Of a DNA stretch of 50,620 nucleotides, positions 1 to 7,950 are shown in pieces (within the stretch, counting starts at the first letter, position 1; every line of letters starts with the position of its first letter). A program made the position numbers and the translations under genes. The notes below the pieces were generated by a model, which was not told the DNA's origin, ran no database searches, and saw nothing but the letters and a program-made list of their open reading frames with translations. The stretch is from Lachnospiraceae bacterium (GTDB lineage Bacteria > Bacillota > Clostridia > Lachnospirales > Lachnospiraceae), in contig JAFYZH010000010.1 of NCBI GenBank assembly GCA_017548765.1, positions 1 to 50,620 of the forward strand, in the 5' to 3' direction.

Positions 1-276
1 CAGGTAGGCGGTATGGACGCCGAAAAGGCCATGGAAGCTAAGATCCCGATCTACTATAAGACGTACAGTGCCGGCCACGAAAGCGGCTGGACGCAGGTGA
101 CCGGAAGCGGCATCACGATACAATTTTCCGAGTCCTCCGGCGCGATGAAGAAACTGCCGGGAACCGGATCGGTGGAGACCTATTACAGCAAGCTCTGTAT
201 CGGAAACCCCAACGGAAGCTACAAAACGATCACATTGATATTTGAAACAGGAAAACACTTTGTGGGTGAAGTTTAA
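1..276 (+). CDS. C-terminal fragment of an unidentified protein (5' end outside the window)
   Basis: The reading frame is open from base 1 and ends in TAA at 274-276, so only about the last 91 residues are present. The segment is polar, rich in Gly, Ser, Thr and Tyr, has no membrane helix and contains no motif I recognise. It lies 20 bases upstream of a prepilin-like gene with an AAAGGAGG ribosome site in the gap, so the two are probably co-transcribed. By position it could be the end of another pilin or pseudopilin, but the N-terminal prepilin signature that would decide this is not in the window. An internal ATG at 13 is not evidence of a start because the frame is open upstream of it. Confidence 0.6.
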   Translation, partial: QVGGMDAEKAMEAKIPIYYKTYSAGHESGWTQVTGSGITIQFSESSGAMKKLPGTGSVETYYSKLCIGNPNGSYKTITLIFETGKHFVGEV

Positions 277-296
277 CAGAAAGGAGGACGACCGTT

Positions 297-2645
297 ATGA
301 AAGCGAACTCGCGAAATAAAGGTTTTACATTGATCGAGATGCTTGTGACCATCGCACTTTTAGGTCTGGTCATGACGATGCTGACCACATTTGTCACGTC
401 GTCCTCGAGACAATATACTAGGGGCACCCGGGAAGCACGTATGCAGATGGAAGCCCAGGAGACCATGAACTTTATTGAAAAGCTGGTCACGGACGGTACC
501 GCGGACTCGGGATGCTTCTCCTTCTCGTCCGGTACATTTACCGCATACATCCTGAAGGGCACGACCCTCAGCAAGTATTTGATCTCTTACGATCAATCGG
601 AGAAAATGCTCCGTTACACGCGCCAGGATAAGATCTACGGCGCATACGATGCGACAGCCGGAAAGCCGATCGTGGAACAGGGTTCTGCATCGATGAACAC
701 GGGATGGTCGACGGTATCCCGCCAAAACATTCCGCTCTCTAAATACGTAAGCGGTTTCAGCGTGGATCTGACCGAACTGGCCAGCCTCGGAATGTTCCGT
801 GTGAATTTGGAGTTTTCACTGGAAGGCGCGGAGTATTCCGCATCCAGAACTTACAACATCCGCAACATCACAGAGATCAACGAGCGTGCAAAGTGGATCA
901 ACAGCCTCGGCGAGGAAGATTTTGACTCGGAAGGCGAGATCTACCGCGGACAGACATTGAACCTGAACGACTATGCGAAGAATATCCTGAAACTGACCGA
1001 CACCTATACTTCATGGACGGTGAAGTCGGGAGCAGAAAATAATGACCAGATCCAGACCGGATCCACCGCACAGATCACGTTGGAAGATGGTGTTCTGACG
1101 GTGAAGGCCGGATACGATTGGAACCGTGACATCCGCCTTCAGCTGATCGGCGAGACGGCCAGTGGCGAGAAGCAGACCGTGAACCTGCATCTTTCGGCGG
1201 TTGCGATCGTCGGCGAAAACAAATCGTTCAGCAAGACCGATCTGGTCGGCACGACACTTATCTCTAACGTTAAGGGCATCAACGCGGACAATGCGGGCCT
1301 GTCCTTCAAAATGTTCTTCTCGGAGAACAAAGTAAGCGATTACTCAAACGGTTTTTCCGGACTGAGCGGTATAACCCTCGAAAGCGGACAGCAGTCCACG
1401 TTGATGAGCGGCGGCAGCGCCGTAGTCAAGGTAACGACTGCAAAGGAAGTTTCACAGGGCGCAGGCATTTCCAAGAACCGCCTGACCGTGATCCCGCAGG
1501 AATACAATCGGAGCGGTTCGGGCTACCTCTACATCGTGCCCTATAAGAAGGGAACGGGTGAGACCATCCTGGCTTCCGGCGTCGCAGAGATCGCGATATC
1601 CGACGGATCCTCGGTTGTCGTTCCGCCGACCGAAGCGCCGACCCAGCCTTATGTACCGCCTACGACCGAACCTTACGTAGAGCCTACGACCCCGGCAGCC
1701 CCGGCGGAAGTAGCTGACGAGATCGTTCTCGAGAACCTGAAAGCGACCGTCACAGGCGTTAATCACAACCTTCAGGATTGGGGCTTCCAGAGCAGTTTCA
1801 ACGTTCAGCTTACCGGAGCGACCGGAATGAGCCACAACAAGTTGAAATTCCGCGTATATGTTGGTTCGACTTCGGGCATCTCGCCTTGGGACAGAGTGAT
1901 ATCCTATTCCCAGGTATCGAACCAGAATACAAACCTTTCCGTCGGTGGCAGCTACTTCGACCTGACCGGCGTGGTATCGGTAAATGATATCAACCAAAGT
2001 GAGATCGAGACCGCGTCTGTGACCCTGAATTTGGGTCCTCCGTTCTCAGACTCCGTAAAGCAGTACCTGAACAATATGGATAAATGCGTAGAAGTTTACT
2101 ACGCAGGACAACTGATCAGCCCGCCGGCATCGTATTCACCGACCGCACCGAACCCCGGTGGCGGCGGAAACGGCGGAGGTAACGGCGGCGGAACAACGGA
2201 ACCCGCTTCTGATCCGAATGCACCGAACGTAGCGCAGATGAGTGCGCGCATCGATGGCGGTAACCCGAAGATATCGACTTCATTTGTTAATTCCAAAGGA
2301 ACGGACCTGAGTAAACTGAAGTTCCGCATCTACACCGGCAATCTGACGAATTCGATCAATATCTGGTACACAGGTGCGAGTTATCAAAATGCGCAGATTT
2401 TAAACAGTGATCAGTTCATTTGGAGTACGGGAGGAAGTTCGACGAAGGGCAGCAATTATATTGAAGGCAGCACCGGATCGAATGCTAAGCTCGGTTCGGA
2501 ATCCTTCTCGATCGAGTTTAGCTGGAGTTTAGGCGTGGACTGGCAATTGAATTCGCAGTATCAAAGCATGCTTTCCGAAATCAACGATCGTATCGAGGTT
2601 TATTACGACGGACAGCTGATCAGTGCGAGATCGAAGTATCATTAA
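297..2645 (+). CDS. Oversized prepilin-like surface protein with duplicated C-terminal module
   Basis: A 782-residue protein with a class III signal at residues 8-14 (KGFTLIE): prepilin peptidase would cut between G9 and F10, leaving Glu at mature position 5, followed by a hydrophobic helix to about residue 32. Type IV pilins and pseudopilins are usually 130-250 residues, so this one is very long. The first 450 residues are Ser/Thr-rich and probably beta-structured. They are followed by a Pro/Thr linker (about 443-475, PPTEAPTQPYVPPTTE) and two related domains of about 120-150 residues separated by a Gly-rich linker (about 615-630). Both domains contain LKFR[VI]Y and end in VYY[AD]GQLIS. A strong AAAGGAGG ribosome site precedes the ATG. 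Likely role, by inference: a minor pilin or tip adhesin displayed on a pilus or pseudopilus. The substrate is unknown and no assembly ATPase or peptidase gene is in the window. Confidence 0.75.
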   Translation: MKANSRNKGFTLIEMLVTIALLGLVMTMLTTFVTSSSRQYTRGTREARMQMEAQETMNFIEKLVTDGTADSGCFSFSSGTFTAYILKGTTLSKYLISYDQSEKMLRYTRQDKIYGAYDATAGKPIVEQGSASMNTGWSTVSRQNIPLSKYVSGFSVDLTELASLGMFRVNLEFSLEGAEYSASRTYNIRNITEINERAKWINSLGEEDFDSEGEIYRGQTLNLNDYAKNILKLTDTYTSWTVKSGAENNDQIQTGSTAQITLEDGVLTVKAGYDWNRDIRLQLIGETASGEKQTVNLHLSAVAIVGENKSFSKTDLVGTTLISNVKGINADNAGLSFKMFFSENKVSDYSNGFSGLSGITLESGQQSTLMSGGSAVVKVTTAKEVSQGAGISKNRLTVIPQEYNRSGSGYLYIVPYKKGTGETILASGVAEIAISDGSSVVVPPTEAPTQPYVPPTTEPYVEPTTPAAPAEVADEIVLENLKATVTGVNHNLQDWGFQSSFNVQLTGATGMSHNKLKFRVYVGSTSGISPWDRVISYSQVSNQNTNLSVGGSYFDLTGVVSVNDINQSEIETASVTLNLGPPFSDSVKQYLNNMDKCVEVYYAGQLISPPASYSPTAPNPGGGGNGGGNGGGTTEPASDPNAPNVAQMSARIDGGNPKISTSFVNSKGTDLSKLKFRIYTGNLTNSINIWYTGASYQNAQILNSDQFIWSTGGSSTKGSNYIEGSTGSNAKLGSESFSIEFSWSLGVDWQLNSQYQSMLSEINDRIEVYYDGQLISARSKYH

Positions 2646-2663
2646 TCATATAAACTCCTTTCG

Positions 2664-2703
2664 AAAAACAGGGGGCCCGGCATTTGCCGGGCCCCCTGTT
2701 TTT
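2664..2703 (+). terminator. Intrinsic terminator after the prepilin-like gene
   Basis: A perfect inverted repeat (AAAAACAGGGGGCCCGGCA and its complement) with a two-base centre and flanking A and T runs starts about 20 bases after the stop codon. The flanking A and T tracts could make it work in both directions. Confidence 0.9.
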
Positions 2704-2719
2704 GCGACAATGTGGCGAT

Positions 2720-2891
2720 GTGACACCGGGGACGGTTCTTTCTGTCACATTTTAGACTGTGGTCCGCCACGGGGAAGATGCCCTCCCGCGGAATGCGGTC
2801 TCTCCCGGTCGAGATCGCATTCCGCGTCAGCCTACTCCGTGGCGGTGCGACAAATGGCGGATGTGACAGAAAGAACCGTCCCCAGTGTCAC
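2720..2891. repeat. Large nested palindromic repeat element (GGGGACGGTTCTTTCTGTCAC type)
   Basis: The outer arms, 2720-2749 and 2862-2891, are 30-base inverted repeats that differ at one position; they contain GGGGACGGTTCTTTCTGTCA. Inside them are further inverted pairs: CCGCCACGG with CCGTGGCGG, and GCGGAATGCG with CGCATTCCGC. The whole element could fold as a roughly 170-base cruciform or hairpin. Shorter relatives of the same arm sequence occur at 22682-22724, 23286-23313 and 25441-25474. Dispersed repeats of this kind are known in Bacillota, and I recall them near IS200-like (RAYT) transposases; no transposase is present here. An open frame through the element (2623-2985) is a by-product of the repeat, not a gene. 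Confidence 0.85.
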
Positions 2892-2925
2892 GCTCTTGCA
2901 TACTTTACGGTTCCCTGACAAATGC

Positions 2926-2954
2926 TGTACAAATTCTTACGACTACTTTATAAT
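2926..2954 (+). promoter_or_regulatory. Candidate promoter for the zinc-ribbon gene cluster
   Basis: TGTACA at 2926-2931, a 17-base spacer and TATAAT at 2949-2954. The -10 is perfect; the -35 matches TTGACA at four positions. It lies about 95 bases upstream of the first zinc-ribbon gene and just downstream of the palindromic element. Confidence 0.55.
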
Positions 2955-3047
2955 TCGGTGTATATATGGTATGATGAATGGGTAGGAAATAACAAACTTT
3001 TTATTCGAGCGGCGGGCCGGTTGGCCGGCTGCATCGGAGGTAGGGAA

Positions 3048-4283
3048 ATGGTAAGAACTTACAAATGCCCCGGCTGCGGGGCTGCATTGGAATACGATCC
3101 GCTGGACGAGAGACTGCATTGCTCATACTGTTTTGGGTCATATGCGCCTGAGGAGATCGGTCGCAGATCGACGTATGTTGCAGCCGTTCCTACGGAGGCT
3201 GACTGGGAGCAGATGGACGACACACGCTCGCGTGCGACGATCCAGATGAATATCGCAGTCTGCAGCTCCTGCGGAGGCGAGCTGGCGATGAAGCAGGAAG
3301 AGGTTTCCTCGTTCTGCCCGTACTGCGGCAACGCGACCGTGGTTATGGACCGTGTCGAGGAGAGACTCGCGCCGGATTTCGTGATCCCTTTTAAGGTAAG
3401 TCAGGACGAAGCAGAGCGGATCATTCGCGGTCGTCTGCAGTCCGGTTTCTATGTGCCGAAAGCGATCAAGCAATTTGAACTTGAGAAGCTTCGCGGCATC
3501 TACATTCCGTTCTGGCTTTACGATATGTATTACGGAGCAGACCAGAAGTGGAAATATACGGTAAGTAGTGGTAAGAATTCAACGACCTATTACGCACATG
3601 TATTGGGTGACTGCACGTTCCGTGATCTTACGGTCGATGCATCCTGGGCGTTCAACGACAACTCGTCACAGCGTCTGGAACCGTACGACATGCGGGCGTT
3701 GAAACCATTCGACGCAACGTATTTGTCCGGTTTCTATGCGGACCGCTTTGATGTCGGATACCAGGCCGCGGACGGCATTGCCCTCAGACGTTCCGAAGGA
3801 ATGTATAATGAGTCGGTAAAACAATATATCCAGAAACCGAAAGCGAAACTGGAGGAGAGTCAGACGAAGAGGAAGATCCTGTGCAGACATTATGCACTGC
3901 TTCCGGTTTGGTTTTTGACTTTCCGCCACGATAATGATCCTTACACGGTATTGCTGAACGGTCAGACGAAAAAGATGGTCGCAGCAGTTCCTGTAGATAA
4001 GAAGAAGGTGATCGCGACCTTCCTGCTCTTTGCGGCTGCGTTCTGCATCGCCTTCGGTATCATCGGCGGTTTTCTCATGGAGGGCATCATGTCTTCGTCC
4101 TCACACCGTCACGGCAGTAGCAACAACGATGGTGGCGGAAAACTCCTGGCATACTGGGTCATCGGCACTATCGCCCTCTGGACCATTGCGATCAAACATT
4201 TCATGGCGCTTAAGAAGAGCATCGCACTGAGCCGTTCGTACACAAACAACAGACTTGCGAAAGAGAGACAAGACAGAGTATGA
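3048..4283 (+). CDS. Double zinc-ribbon membrane protein, YdjG-like (copy 1)
   Basis: A 411-residue protein. Two zinc ribbons are visible: C7-x2-C10 with C25-x2-C28, and C72-x2-C75 with C90-x2-C93. They are followed by a conserved soluble region (VIPFKV, LRGIYIPFWLYD, LLPVWFLTF, NGQTKKMVAAVPV) and two C-terminal membrane helices (about 320-347 and 366-388). The order of these motifs resembles B. subtilis YdjG as I remember it, which acts in the ydjFGHI envelope-stress operon with a PspA homologue and an SPFH protein. The ATG at 3048 is preferred over the upstream in-frame start at 2922 because GGAGG lies 5-10 bases before it and the other two copies begin at the equivalent residue. The stop overlaps the next start by ATGA. 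Function is inferred only; it may have a scaffold or membrane-stress role. Confidence 0.75.
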   Translation: MVRTYKCPGCGAALEYDPLDERLHCSYCFGSYAPEEIGRRSTYVAAVPTEADWEQMDDTRSRATIQMNIAVCSSCGGELAMKQEEVSSFCPYCGNATVVMDRVEERLAPDFVIPFKVSQDEAERIIRGRLQSGFYVPKAIKQFELEKLRGIYIPFWLYDMYYGADQKWKYTVSSGKNSTTYYAHVLGDCTFRDLTVDASWAFNDNSSQRLEPYDMRALKPFDATYLSGFYADRFDVGYQAADGIALRRSEGMYNESVKQYIQKPKAKLEESQTKRKILCRHYALLPVWFLTFRHDNDPYTVLLNGQTKKMVAAVPVDKKKVIATFLLFAAAFCIAFGIIGGFLMEGIMSSSSHRHGSSNNDGGGKLLAYWVIGTIALWTIAIKHFMALKKSIALSRSYTNNRLAKERQDRV

Positions 4284-4780
4284 CATTTGTAATGGGTATC
4301 ATCCTGGGGGTCATAACCGGACTCGGATTAGCATTGCTTATAACCTCGTGCTTGGTTAAGGATTCCAACGATATTGGCGACTCCGTCGGCAGACTGGAGA
4401 ATTTCGGCCGATTGAATATAATGCATGAGAAGATGAGATTGTCCAAAAAGGGCTGCGAAAAGGACATCGCTGCGACGTATCCTACCGCGAAGCTGCAGCA
4501 CAATTACGAGGCGGCGATAAAGCAAGCGGAAAATGAGGAGACCATGCGCCGCGAAGCATTGACCAGACAACGCGAAGATCAGAAAGCGCACCGCGACCAG
4601 CGCATCGCGAAGATGATGGGCGCGGCTATGCCGAAGAGCGAAGAACCGGTCGCTCAGCCGGCGGTGCAGCCGGAGCTGCCTCCGGTTCCGGAGATCGACG
4701 ATATGGAGTATATCGATTTCTCCGAACTGGCGGAGCTGCTTGCCTCGGAGAAGAAAGACGATCCGAACCCGCAAAACTGA
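4280..4780 (+). CDS. Small one-helix membrane partner protein (copy 1)
   Basis: A 166-residue protein with an N-terminal membrane helix (about residues 4-26) followed by the motif SNDIGDSVGRLENFGR, a charged coiled-coil-like segment and an acidic, Pro/Gln-rich tail. The motif after the helix is nearly the same in the two other small partners (6025 and 7591). This copy is the longest; the extra 60 or so residues are the low-complexity tail. The start codon overlaps the stop of the zinc-ribbon gene (ATGA), so the pair is probably translationally coupled. I do not recognise a family. The fixed pairing suggests it forms a complex with the zinc-ribbon protein. Confidence 0.7.
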   Translation: MTFVMGIILGVITGLGLALLITSCLVKDSNDIGDSVGRLENFGRLNIMHEKMRLSKKGCEKDIAATYPTAKLQHNYEAAIKQAENEETMRREALTRQREDQKAHRDQRIAKMMGAAMPKSEEPVAQPAVQPELPPVPEIDDMEYIDFSELAELLASEKKDDPNPQN

Positions 4781-4801
4781 CATTTTCCTCAGGAGTTGAG
4801 A

Positions 4802-6028
4802 ATGGTTAAGAGCTATAAGTGCCCCGGATGCGGGGCGACACTGGAATATGATCCGCAGAGCAATACGATGCACTGCGCATATTGTAACTGCGATCATGAA
4901 CCGTCGGAGATCGGCCGCAAGGCCCTCTCCGGCGTCTTGATGAATGCGACGGACCAGGAGAAACGGATGGCCCGCGATCAGGACCGGATAAAGATGAACA
5001 TCGCTGTGTGCAACTCGTGCGGAGCGGAGATGGCGATGAATGCTGTGGAAGTTTCTTCGTTCTGTCCGTACTGCGGAAACGCTTCCGTGGTGATGGACCG
5101 CGTGGAGGAACAGCTGGCGCCGGACTACGTGATCCCGTTTAAGGTCACGAAGGAAGAGGCGGAAAGCATTATCCGCAAAAAACTGAGATACGGCTTCTTC
5201 GTTCCGAAGGAGATAAAGAATTTCGAAACGGAGAGATTGCGCGGCATCTACATTCCGTTCTGGCTGTATGACATCTATTACGGCGCAGAGCAGAAATGGA
5301 AATATGAGGAAAAACGAGGAAAATACTACTCCGTGACCCGCTATGCGATCACGGTGTCGGACAGTGAGTACCACAAACTCACCGTGGATGCCTCCCAGGC
5401 GCTGGACGACAACTCGTCCCGAAGACTGGAGCCGTACGATATGACGAAACTCGAGCCTTTTGATCCGGTCTATCTGTCCGGTTTTTATTCGGATCGTTTC
5501 GATGTCCGTACCGGCAGGTCGGATGAGATTGCGAACGCCCGTGTAGAAAAAATGTTTAAGGATGAAGTGACTAAGCAGGTCCCCGGCGGAGCCGCTTTGG
5601 ATGAGGAACGCATCGTCAACGAGATGATCACTCACGATTATGCCTTCCTTCCGGTGTGGTTCCTGACGTTCCGCCATGAGGGGTGGCCATACACCATCAT
5701 GGTGAACGGTCAGACGAAGAAAATGGTCGGCGCTGTGCCCGTAAATAAGAAAAAAGCAGTGAGTCTGATGGTCATATTGGCCCTGATCTTCGGCATCTCG
5801 TTCGCCTGGGCGGGAGCCTACTTTGCGGCAGATATCGTCTGGCCGGCAGTCACGGGGACGGAGGATGGGACTAAACTGGGCATGGCAGTCTTTGCATTTT
5901 GGCTGTCGATCATCCTCTTATTTTGGGTTTGTGCGAAAAGACGTCATGCCAAGTTGACGAACAGTATCGACCTGTGTCGTTCCTACAGGCATGCCAGCTT
6001 TGTGAAAGAGAGGCAAGAGAAAACATGA
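4802..6028 (+). CDS. Double zinc-ribbon membrane protein, YdjG-like (copy 2)
   Basis: A 408-residue paralogue of the gene at 3048. It keeps both ribbons (CPGCG...CAYC and CNSCG...CPYCG), the VIPFKV and LRGIYIPFWLYD blocks, NGQTKKMVGAVPV and two C-terminal helices. The ATG at 4802 is chosen because AGGAG at 4791-4795 sits six bases upstream; the TTG at 4796 directly abuts that site. The first ribbon carries additional Cys and His residues (CNCDH after the second CxxC). Its stop overlaps the next start by ATGA, as in copies 1 and 3. The biochemical function is unknown; zinc binding is expected from the intact cysteines. Confidence 0.75.
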   Translation: MVKSYKCPGCGATLEYDPQSNTMHCAYCNCDHEPSEIGRKALSGVLMNATDQEKRMARDQDRIKMNIAVCNSCGAEMAMNAVEVSSFCPYCGNASVVMDRVEEQLAPDYVIPFKVTKEEAESIIRKKLRYGFFVPKEIKNFETERLRGIYIPFWLYDIYYGAEQKWKYEEKRGKYYSVTRYAITVSDSEYHKLTVDASQALDDNSSRRLEPYDMTKLEPFDPVYLSGFYSDRFDVRTGRSDEIANARVEKMFKDEVTKQVPGGAALDEERIVNEMITHDYAFLPVWFLTFRHEGWPYTIMVNGQTKKMVGAVPVNKKKAVSLMVILALIFGISFAWAGAYFAADIVWPAVTGTEDGTKLGMAVFAFWLSIILLFWVCAKRRHAKLTNSIDLCRSYRHASFVKERQEKT

Positions 6029-6300
6029 TGTTCTATATCGGCCTGGTGCTAGGGCTACTTACAGGGGTAGGACTTGCGGTTAACCTCGTGTCCTTCTGGG
6101 TAAAATGTTCGAACGATATCGGCGATTCCACGGGGAAACTGGAGGATTTCGGAAGGGTCACCGTGCTTTACGCTAAGAAGGGTATTAAGGAGAAGAACTT
6201 TGAAAAAACCAGAGCGCAAGTGAATGGCGTGGAAGAACTCCGGAAAAGACGCCATAAGATGGTGATGAAGGTACGCGAGCAGCAAGAGAAGAATACCTGA
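6025..6300 (+). CDS. Small one-helix membrane partner protein (copy 2)
   Basis: A 91-residue protein with a membrane helix at about residues 4-25, then the conserved SNDIGDSTGKLEDFGR motif and a short basic helix ending in KVREQQEKNT. It lacks the long acidic tail of copy 1. ATG codons at 6025 and 6028 are both possible; 6025 gives the same ATGA overlap with the preceding stop as the other two pairs. A longer upstream in-frame start (5899) would run far back inside the zinc-ribbon gene and is unlikely. Confidence 0.7.
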   Translation: MMFYIGLVLGLLTGVGLAVNLVSFWVKCSNDIGDSTGKLEDFGRVTVLYAKKGIKEKNFEKTRAQVNGVEELRKRRHKMVMKVREQQEKNT

Positions 6301-6370
6301 GAATAAGCGGGTATGAGAGGAAGAGGATCGAGAAAACATTAGCCGGAATATCCGGTATAGGGGGTAGACG

Positions 6371-7594
6371 ATGGTAAAGACATACAAATGTCCCGGTTGC
6401 GGCGGCGCGCTGGAATATGATCCGCTGGACGAGAGAATGCACTGCGCATACTGCGGGTCGTCGTACGCGCCGGAAGAGGTCAGCCGGATGGCAGTGAAAG
6501 AAGAGGGGCCCGAGGTTACGCGCGCGGAGCTCGACGAGGCCCGCAAGAGACCGACGATCAGCATGAATATCGCGGTTTGCAACTCCTGCGGAGCGGAACT
6601 TGCGGTCAATGATGTGGAGGTTTCTTCATTCTGTCCGTATTGCGGCAACGCGGCCGTAGTGATGGACCGCGTGGAGGAGCGCCTGGCGCCGGATTACATT
6701 ATCCCGTTTAAAGTCGGGAGCGAGCAGGCGGAGGCTATCATCCGCGCAAAACTGTCAGGCTTTTTCGTTCCGAATGCCATTAAGCATTTTGAGGTGGAAA
6801 GACTGCGCGGGATCTACATTCCGTTTTGGTTATACGATGTGTATTTCAGCGCAGACCAGAAGTGGCAGTATTCGGTATCCGAAGGCAGAAATTCAAAGAC
6901 GTATTATGCGCATATGATCGGCGAATGCAACTACAAAAAGATGACGGTCGATGCATCCAAAAGATTTGAAGATGCTTCATCGCAGCGCCTGGAACCGTAT
7001 TACATGAAGGACCTGCAGAAGTTCGATGCGGCGTATCTGTCCGGTTTCTATTCCGACCGTTTCGATGTCGGCGAGCGGGAGTCAGACAGGGTCGCACTGG
7101 ACCGTAGCTGGGAACTCTACGATGAGTCCATGAAACTGGAAGTTCAGGATCTGAAAGCAGGTTTGGTGAGCACCAAACCGAGGATGAAGGTCCTGAAGAA
7201 AGACTATGCGCTTCTTCCGGTCTGGTTCCTGACCTTTAACCATGATAAGCAAAAGTACACGTTTCTGGTAAATGGACAGACCAAAAAGATGGTCGGAGCA
7301 GTGCCGGTCAGCAAGATCAAAGCCATCCTTACATTCGTGATACTCTCGGTATTGTTCTGTTTTCCGTTGAGGGCTCTGGGCGGAGTCCTGATGGACTATC
7401 AGGGATATAAAGATAAGCATAATATTCGATCGAACGATGATCCCATCGGCAGCATACTCGTTTTCTGGGTAGTAGCTACGATCTTCATCTGGTATTGGGC
7501 CCTGAAAAAATACTTTGCGTATCGAAAGAGTGTTGAACTGAGTCAGTCGAGCGTACATGATACGCTTGCAAAAGAAAGGCAGGACAGAGTATGA
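6371..7594 (+). CDS. Double zinc-ribbon membrane protein, YdjG-like (copy 3)
   Basis: A 407-residue paralogue with the same order: ribbon 1 (C7, C10 with CAYC), ribbon 2 (CNSCG with CPYCG), VIPFKV, LRGIYIPFWLYD, LLPVWFLTF, NGQTKKMVGAVPV and two C-terminal helices. It opens with MVKTYKCPGCGGALEYDP, almost the same as copy 1 and copy 2, which supports all three chosen starts. A gap of 70 bases separates it from the second pair and no clear terminator was seen there, so all three pairs may be one transcript. The stop overlaps the next gene by ATGA. Confidence 0.75.
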   Translation: MVKTYKCPGCGGALEYDPLDERMHCAYCGSSYAPEEVSRMAVKEEGPEVTRAELDEARKRPTISMNIAVCNSCGAELAVNDVEVSSFCPYCGNAAVVMDRVEERLAPDYIIPFKVGSEQAEAIIRAKLSGFFVPNAIKHFEVERLRGIYIPFWLYDVYFSADQKWQYSVSEGRNSKTYYAHMIGECNYKKMTVDASKRFEDASSQRLEPYYMKDLQKFDAAYLSGFYSDRFDVGERESDRVALDRSWELYDESMKLEVQDLKAGLVSTKPRMKVLKKDYALLPVWFLTFNHDKQKYTFLVNGQTKKMVGAVPVSKIKAILTFVILSVLFCFPLRALGGVLMDYQGYKDKHNIRSNDDPIGSILVFWVVATIFIWYWALKKYFAYRKSVELSQSSVHDTLAKERQDRV

Positions 7595-7920
7595 CGTACG
7601 AATTGGGTGAATTTCTTGGATTAGTGTCCGGGCTCGGTTTGGCGTTTTTCATCACGATCAGCCTGCTGAAGCATTCGAATGATATCGGAGATTCCGCCGG
7701 TAAACTGGAGGATTTCGGCTGGTTGAAGATCATTTATAAGAGAAACGGGATGACCGCCCAGGAGTATGAGAAGGATGTTATCATCACGGATAAGCTCCAG
7801 CTGGCAGATAAAAAATACGATGAGGCGGTCGTGAACGCCGATGCGGAGACAGCGGCAGAGCGAAATGCTCAGCGGATGGTGATCGAGAAGAGAAAAGGAC
7901 GGTCCGGTTCGATGCGGTAA
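7591..7920 (+). CDS. Small one-helix membrane partner protein (copy 3)
   Basis: A 109-residue protein with a membrane helix at about residues 6-26, then SNDIGDSAGKLEDFGW and a charged helical tail. It pairs with the zinc-ribbon gene at 6371 through an ATGA overlap. A basic C-terminus (KRKGRSGSMR) replaces the acidic tail of copy 1. No known family recognised. Confidence 0.7.
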   Translation: MTYELGEFLGLVSGLGLAFFITISLLKHSNDIGDSAGKLEDFGWLKIIYKRNGMTAQEYEKDVIITDKLQLADKKYDEAVVNADAETAAERNAQRMVIEKRKGRSGSMR

Positions 7921-7950
7921 GAAACTGTGACTGACCTGAAAGGAATCAAC

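Noticed and set aside
1452-1997. Long minus-strand open frames opposite coding genes (for example here, 4328-5677, 9032-10036 and 11919-13334)
   Set aside because: They lie antisense to well-supported genes, are rich in Arg and His as expected for shadow frames in this codon usage, and have no ribosome site or family motif.
2623-2985. A 120-codon open frame downstream of the prepilin-like gene
   Set aside because: It runs through the terminator and the palindromic element and encodes no recognisable domain; the frame is a by-product of the repeat.
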